Shown here: positions 7,002 through 9,596 of the stretch, in pieces
Layout: the number at the start of each line of letters is the position of its first letter
Numbering within the stretch: position 1 is the first letter of the stretch
Source: Synechocystis sp046304295
Lineage (GTDB): Bacteria > Cyanobacteriota > Cyanobacteriia > Cyanobacteriales > Microcystaceae
NCBI GenBank assembly: GCA_046304295.1
Contig: JBKCES010000253.1
Span: 1 to 9,596, forward strand
Length of the DNA: 9,596 nt
Reading direction: 5' to 3'
Translations under genes and position numbers: made by a program
The notes under the pieces: generated by a model
Told to the model about the DNA's origin: nothing
Database searches by the model: none
What the model saw: only the letters and a program-made list of their open reading frames with translations

Positions 7002-7991
7002 TTATGATTCCAGCGCCGCCCACACTTGCTCCATCAGCGCCGTCAATCCCAAGCGAGTGACGGCGGAAATTTTAAAAATGGGGCCAGGGGTTAATTCTCC
7101 GAGTTGCCGCTCTAAGTCCGCTAAACTTTCCGGCGCCGTGGCGTCCGCCTTATTCAGTGCCAGGATTTGGGGGCGCTCCGGCAATCCCCGACCGTAGGCG
7201 GCTAGTTCCCGGGTAATAACTTGATAATTCCCTAGGGGATCGGGGTCGGTGGCGTCGATCAGATGTAGGAGTAAACGGGTGCGCTCGATGTGGCGCAGGA
7301 AATCATGACCGAGACCCACGCCTTCGGAAGCGCCGGCGATGAGACCGGGAATATCGGCGAAAACCGCGCCGTCTCCGGTGGGTTTACGCACCACGCCTAA
7401 ATTAGGGATTAACGTCGTGAAAGGATAGTCGGCGATTTTCGGACGGGCGGAGGACAGCGCTGCGATTAAGGTGGATTTCCCGGCGTTGGGCAGGCCAATA
7501 ATACCCACTTCCGCCAATAGTTTTAATTCCAACCGCAACTGACGGCGCTCTCCCTCCAAACCCGGTAGGGCGTATTCCGGCGCTCGGTTGCGGTTGCTCA
7601 AAAAATGCTGATTGCCCAGACCGCCCTTACCCCCGGCGGCGACGCAGAGGGTTTGGCCCGCTGTAATTAAATCCCCGATCACCGCCTCCGATTCCGCATC
7701 GTAGACCATCGTGCCGCAGGGAACCGCCACCACCCGGTCGGCACCGGCCGCGCCGGTGCAATTGTTGGGGCCGCCCCGTTTGCCGTCGTCGGCCTTAAAC
7801 GCGCGGTTATAGCGAAAATCCAGCAGGGTTTGCAGATGATCCACCGCTTGAAAAATGACCGAGCCGCCCCGGCCGCCATTGCCCCCGGAGGGGCCCCCCG
7901 CGGGAACGTATTTTTCCCGGCGAAAGGCGACAATACCGTCTCCCCCTGTACCGCCGATAACTTCGAGGAAGGCTTGATCGATGAACTGCAT
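7002..7991 (-). CDS. obg: Obg/CgtA GTPase (ribosome assembly)
   Basis: This 329-residue GTPase has the Gly-rich Obg fold at residues about 1-158 (GGTGGDGIVAFRREKYVPAG at 13-32, GGNGGRGGSV at 36-45, AAGGKGGLGNQHF at 118-130). The G domain follows, with G1 GLPNAGKS (166-173), G2 around YPFTTLIPN (189-197), G3 DIPGL (213-217), G4 NKAD (280-283) and G5 ISA (308-310). Obg proteins bind the maturing large ribosomal subunit and link GTP or ppGpp levels to growth. The protein ends just after the G domain, so the C-terminal OCT domain of firmicute Obg is absent, which is usual for cyanobacteria. The common rplU-rpmA-obg neighbourhood is not seen. The gene stands 116 bases downstream of the small secreted-protein gene. 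All nucleotide-binding motifs look intact. Confidence 0.97.
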   Translation of the reverse strand: MQFIDQAFLEVIGGTGGDGIVAFRREKYVPAGGPSGGNGGRGGSVIFQAVDHLQTLLDFRYNRAFKADDGKRGGPNNCTGAAGADRVVAVPCGTMVYDAESEAVIGDLITAGQTLCVAAGGKGGLGNQHFLSNRNRAPEYALPGLEGERRQLRLELKLLAEVGIIGLPNAGKSTLIAALSSARPKIADYPFTTLIPNLGVVRKPTGDGAVFADIPGLIAGASEGVGLGHDFLRHIERTRLLLHLIDATDPDPLGNYQVITRELAAYGRGLPERPQILALNKADATAPESLADLERQLGELTPGPIFKISAVTRLGLTALMEQVWAALES

Positions 7992-8107
7992 AGTTGAAAA
8001 ATGGGGGGCGAGAGGGGTCTGAATTGATGGATTGAGAGGCGTTTATCTGATTTCCCACCGCTTGACTCGTCTCAATTTTTGTCTAAAAAATAGGGAGCGG
8101 CATACCG
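7992..8107. other. Intergenic region upstream of obg
   Basis: These 116 bases separate the small secreted-protein gene from obg on the minus strand. A minus-strand TTGAGA (complement of 8070-8075) resembles a -35 box, but no good -10 lies 16-18 bases further on; GATAAA (complement of 8042-8047) is too far at 22 bases. The minus strand after the secreted-protein stop contains a short T-run (complement of the A-run near 8085-8090) without a stable stem before it. An obg promoter is likely here but not located. Confidence 0.35.
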
Positions 8108-8410
8108 TTAAGGATTACCCCGTCTATAACCGTCCTGCCCCCGGTAGCCGCCGAATCGACACTTAAAACAATTATTGTCGCCATTAATAACAGTGGTTTC
8201 CCGAGGGGGACGCCCGTAATAGTCTCCGCCGCGGCGAACCGGATAGGACGTTCGCTCGTAGCCGTAGCCAAAGTCGGACTCAGGCATAATGATGCTTCGT
8301 TGAATGCCGGGATTGACGTTGGGGAAAAATCGATAGGGCTGGGCCTGAACGGGGCGGTTGCCGGGGAGGAGTCCCGATAGAGCTAGGAACGAAAAAAGGA
8401 AGAGTTTCAT
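8108..8410 (-). CDS. Small predicted secreted protein with CxxC motif, unknown function
   Basis: I do not recognise a characterised family. The chosen ATG at 8410 gives 100 residues beginning MKLFLFSFLALSGLL, a standard signal peptide with likely cleavage after VQA (residue 23). Two in-frame ATGs at 8458 and 8455 would add 16 or 15 residues of basic leader (MMREAGFFSAFRRRPA); the shorter form is preferred because it starts at the signal peptide. The mature part is about 77 residues, basic and rich in Gly, Tyr and Arg (FGYGYERTSYPVRRGG, 48-62). It contains TTVINGDNN (72-80) followed at once by CFKC (81-84). The CxxC could form a disulfide or bind metal; there is no CxxCH, so c-type haem is not supported. 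The gene lies between an asparaginase gene and obg on the same strand and is probably exported to the periplasm or outside. Whether it is expressed is not shown by sequence alone, but an intact signal peptide argues that it is real. Confidence 0.66.
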   Translation of the reverse strand: MKLFLFSFLALSGLLPGNRPVQAQPYRFFPNVNPGIQRSIIMPESDFGYGYERTSYPVRRGGDYYGRPPRETTVINGDNNCFKCRFGGYRGQDGYRRGNP

Positions 8411-8488
8411 GGCTGGTCGGCGCCTAAACGCTGAGAAAAAGCCTGCTTCCCTCATCATATCTTGGCCACCGTCGCCATTCCGCCCTGT

Positions 8489-9442
8489 CTACAACAAGGT
8501 CAGTTCCCCGAGGACGTCTAGGCGCTGATAAGCGCCGACCATCATAAACCGGTCGGACAAATGTTCTGCAACCCGAGGGGGAATCCAGCCCATTTGTTGA
8601 AGCAAGCGAATGGCGACTCCGTATTTAGCTCGTTTGCTCCCATCTCGGACCTTGATCGCTAGACCGACGCCGTCCCCAACCTTGGCCACGCATTGAATCC
8701 CCTCGGCGCCAGCCTTGCTGACCAGTTCCCCTTCCATCAAGCGCATTAATTCGGTGTCGAAGGAGCCTTCCGCCGAGACCAATTGGGGGTAGTAGGTCAT
8801 GGCCCGGGCCACCCGCTCCAAATCCACCTGATTGCCGGAGGCCAGTTGAGCGTAGAGGCTCGCCATTTGGCTGAGTTCCATGGAGTAGGTGGGAGCGCCG
8901 CAATCGTCGCGGGCGCTGATTAGCTCGGCGCCAGGCATTCCCAGCAGTTCGGAAATTTTTTGCAGAATCAGTTGCTGGACAGGATGGTTCTTATGGAGGT
9001 AAGTATTTAGCGGCCAGTTGCGTTGTTGACAGACCGCCAGCATACCGGCGTGTTTGCCGGAGCAGTTGTGGTGGAGGGGGCTTTGCCCCTGGGGAGGAAC
9101 CGGGCATTGCAGAGCGCTGGGTTCGATATCGGCTCGCCAAAGGATGTTAAAGACCTGCCGCGCCTGCTGGATTTGCCCATGATGGGAGCTACAGATAATG
9201 GCCAAATCCTTGTCCGATAAACCAAAACGCTCCAGGGCGCCGGAACTGGTCGCGGCTAGGGCTTGAAAGGGCTTGAGCGCCGAGCGAATAAAGGCGGTGG
9301 TTTCGCCGCTTCCCGCCACCTGCAAGAGGCGCACCCGGTCGTCGCAGACGGCGGCTTCAGCTAGGTGAACGGATTCAAGAATGCCTTCGCGGAGAACCTG
9401 AACTTCGATGGGGGAAGAAAGGGGGCGTTTGCCTCGACTCAT
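8489..9442 (-). CDS. L-asparaginase, Ser-Lys/zinc type (asparaginase II family, PF06089)
   Basis: This protein hydrolyses L-asparagine to aspartate and ammonia. The ATG at 9442 gives 317 residues. An upstream in-frame TTG at 9475 would add 11 residues, but they look non-conserved and overlap a candidate promoter, so ATG is preferred. Numbered from the ATG, RSALKPFQAL carries the Ser54-x-x-Lys57 pair, SSHHG gives Ser86, NCSGKHAGML gives Cys127 and Lys130, DDCGAPTY gives Cys181, and AKVGDG gives Lys254. As I recall, the Rhizobium etli ReAV structure uses equivalent Ser-Lys tandems and a Cys-Lys-Cys zinc site; the 54-residue spacing between the two Cys agrees. The family is unrelated to the E. 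coli AnsA/AnsB amidohydrolases. No signal peptide is seen, so the enzyme is probably cytoplasmic, for nitrogen recycling. The small secreted-protein gene begins 30-78 bases downstream, depending on its start, and may share the transcript. Confidence 0.93.
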   Translation of the reverse strand: MSRGKRPLSSPIEVQVLREGILESVHLAEAAVCDDRVRLLQVAGSGETTAFIRSALKPFQALAATSSGALERFGLSDKDLAIICSSHHGQIQQARQVFNILWRADIEPSALQCPVPPQGQSPLHHNCSGKHAGMLAVCQQRNWPLNTYLHKNHPVQQLILQKISELLGMPGAELISARDDCGAPTYSMELSQMASLYAQLASGNQVDLERVARAMTYYPQLVSAEGSFDTELMRLMEGELVSKAGAEGIQCVAKVGDGVGLAIKVRDGSKRAKYGVAIRLLQQMGWIPPRVAEHLSDRFMMVGAYQRLDVLGELTLL

Positions 9443-9473
9443 GGGGGATGGAATAAAGGGCGGAACTTCTCCC

Positions 9474-9502
9474 AATCTACACCGGATTGCCGGCGCTGCT
9501 AA
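9474..9502 (-). promoter_or_regulatory. Candidate promoter of the asparaginase gene
   Basis: On the minus strand TTAGCA (complement of 9497-9502) and TAGATT (complement of 9474-9479) are separated by 17 bases and each match the sigma-70 consensus at four of six positions. Transcription would begin about 25 bases before the ATG at 9442 and would start downstream of the alternative TTG codon, which supports the ATG start. Confidence 0.42.
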
Positions 9503-9509
9503 ACCTCGA

Positions 9510-9537
9510 TTGTTTTTAAAGCGTCTTCTGCTATAAT
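9510..9537 (+). promoter_or_regulatory. Candidate strong promoter facing right out of the window
   Basis: A perfect TATAAT stands at 9532-9537, with TTGTTT at 9510-9515 as a weak -35 at 16-base spacing. The sequence after it is AT-rich, unlike the rest of the window, and leads to an ATG at 9592-9594, four bases before a possible second codon is cut off. The likely reading is a promoter and leader of roughly 48 bases for a rightward gene beyond the edge. The identity of that gene cannot be told from the few bases present. Confidence 0.55.
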
Positions 9538-9596
9538 CGTCCTCCAGCTTTATAAATCGTCATAAAACGTTACAAATAGTAAACTAAATCCATGGC

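Noticed and set aside
8062..8090. Plus-strand TTGACT as a -35 box of an antisense promoter upstream of obg
   Set aside because: No matching -10 box stands at a suitable distance, and no rightward gene follows.
8083..8271. 62-codon minus-strand open frame with a hydrophobic stretch overlapping the small secreted-protein gene
   Set aside because: The overlapping frame has a proper signal peptide and cleavage site and a better start; two genes here are unlikely.
9443..9475. N-terminal extension of the asparaginase starting at TTG (9475)
   Set aside because: The extra 11 residues are Pro-rich and not family-like. The TTG lies within a candidate -10 region, and an ATG at 9442 fits the family start.
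1..9596. CRISPR array, insertion sequence, toxin-antitoxin pair, defence system, tRNA or rRNA gene
   Set aside because: No regularly spaced repeats, transposase motifs, terminal inverted repeats, small paired frames or tRNA-like folds were seen. All long frames are accounted for by housekeeping families or shadows.

Overview
The window looks like a piece of a moderately GC-rich cyanobacterial chromosome. The assignment rests on protein families rather than on any one marker. There is a DICT-GAF histidine kinase of the kind common in cyanobacteria, a CofD/YvcK-type protein with an added N-terminal membrane anchor, a four-helix DUF4079 protein (a family of cyanobacteria and plastids), a short Obg GTPase without the C-terminal OCT domain, and an asparaginase of the Ser-Lys/zinc type. 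The usual cyanobacterial repeated palindrome HIP1 (GCGATCGC) was not seen. Instead GGCGCC and the octamer AGCGCCGT recur far more often than expected.

Layout from left to right. All genes except ctaE read leftward. Positions 1-409 hold the N-terminal part of a THUMP-domain 23S rRNA methyltransferase, cut by the window edge, whose ATG overlaps the stop codon of a 678-residue histidine kinase (406-2442). A 291-base gap without a convincing gene follows (2443-2733). Next come cobQ (2734-4245) and yvcK (4246-5625), joined with no base between the yvcK stop and the cobQ start, and then the DUF4079 membrane protein (5694-6164). A divergent intergenic region with two sets of short direct repeats (6165-6305) separates this leftward group from ctaE, the only rightward gene (6306-6875). 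ctaE converges on obg (7002-7991), with a small hairpin between them. Right of obg lie a small predicted secreted protein with a CxxC motif (8108-8410) and an asparaginase (8489-9442). The right edge is AT-rich, with a good TATAAT box facing rightward out of the window and a possible start codon at 9592.

Functions are mostly housekeeping: ribosome maturation (rRNA methyltransferase, Obg), corrinoid synthesis (CobQ), cell-envelope or carbon metabolism control (YvcK), respiration (CtaE) and amide nitrogen metabolism (asparaginase). No mobile element, CRISPR array, tRNA or rRNA gene is visible, and nothing looks like a defence island. The points most worth following are the predicted b561-like haem ligand pattern in the DUF4079 protein, the orphan cytochrome oxidase subunit III, the HIP1-like GGCGCC/AGCGCCGT over-representation, and the uncharacterised secreted CxxC protein.
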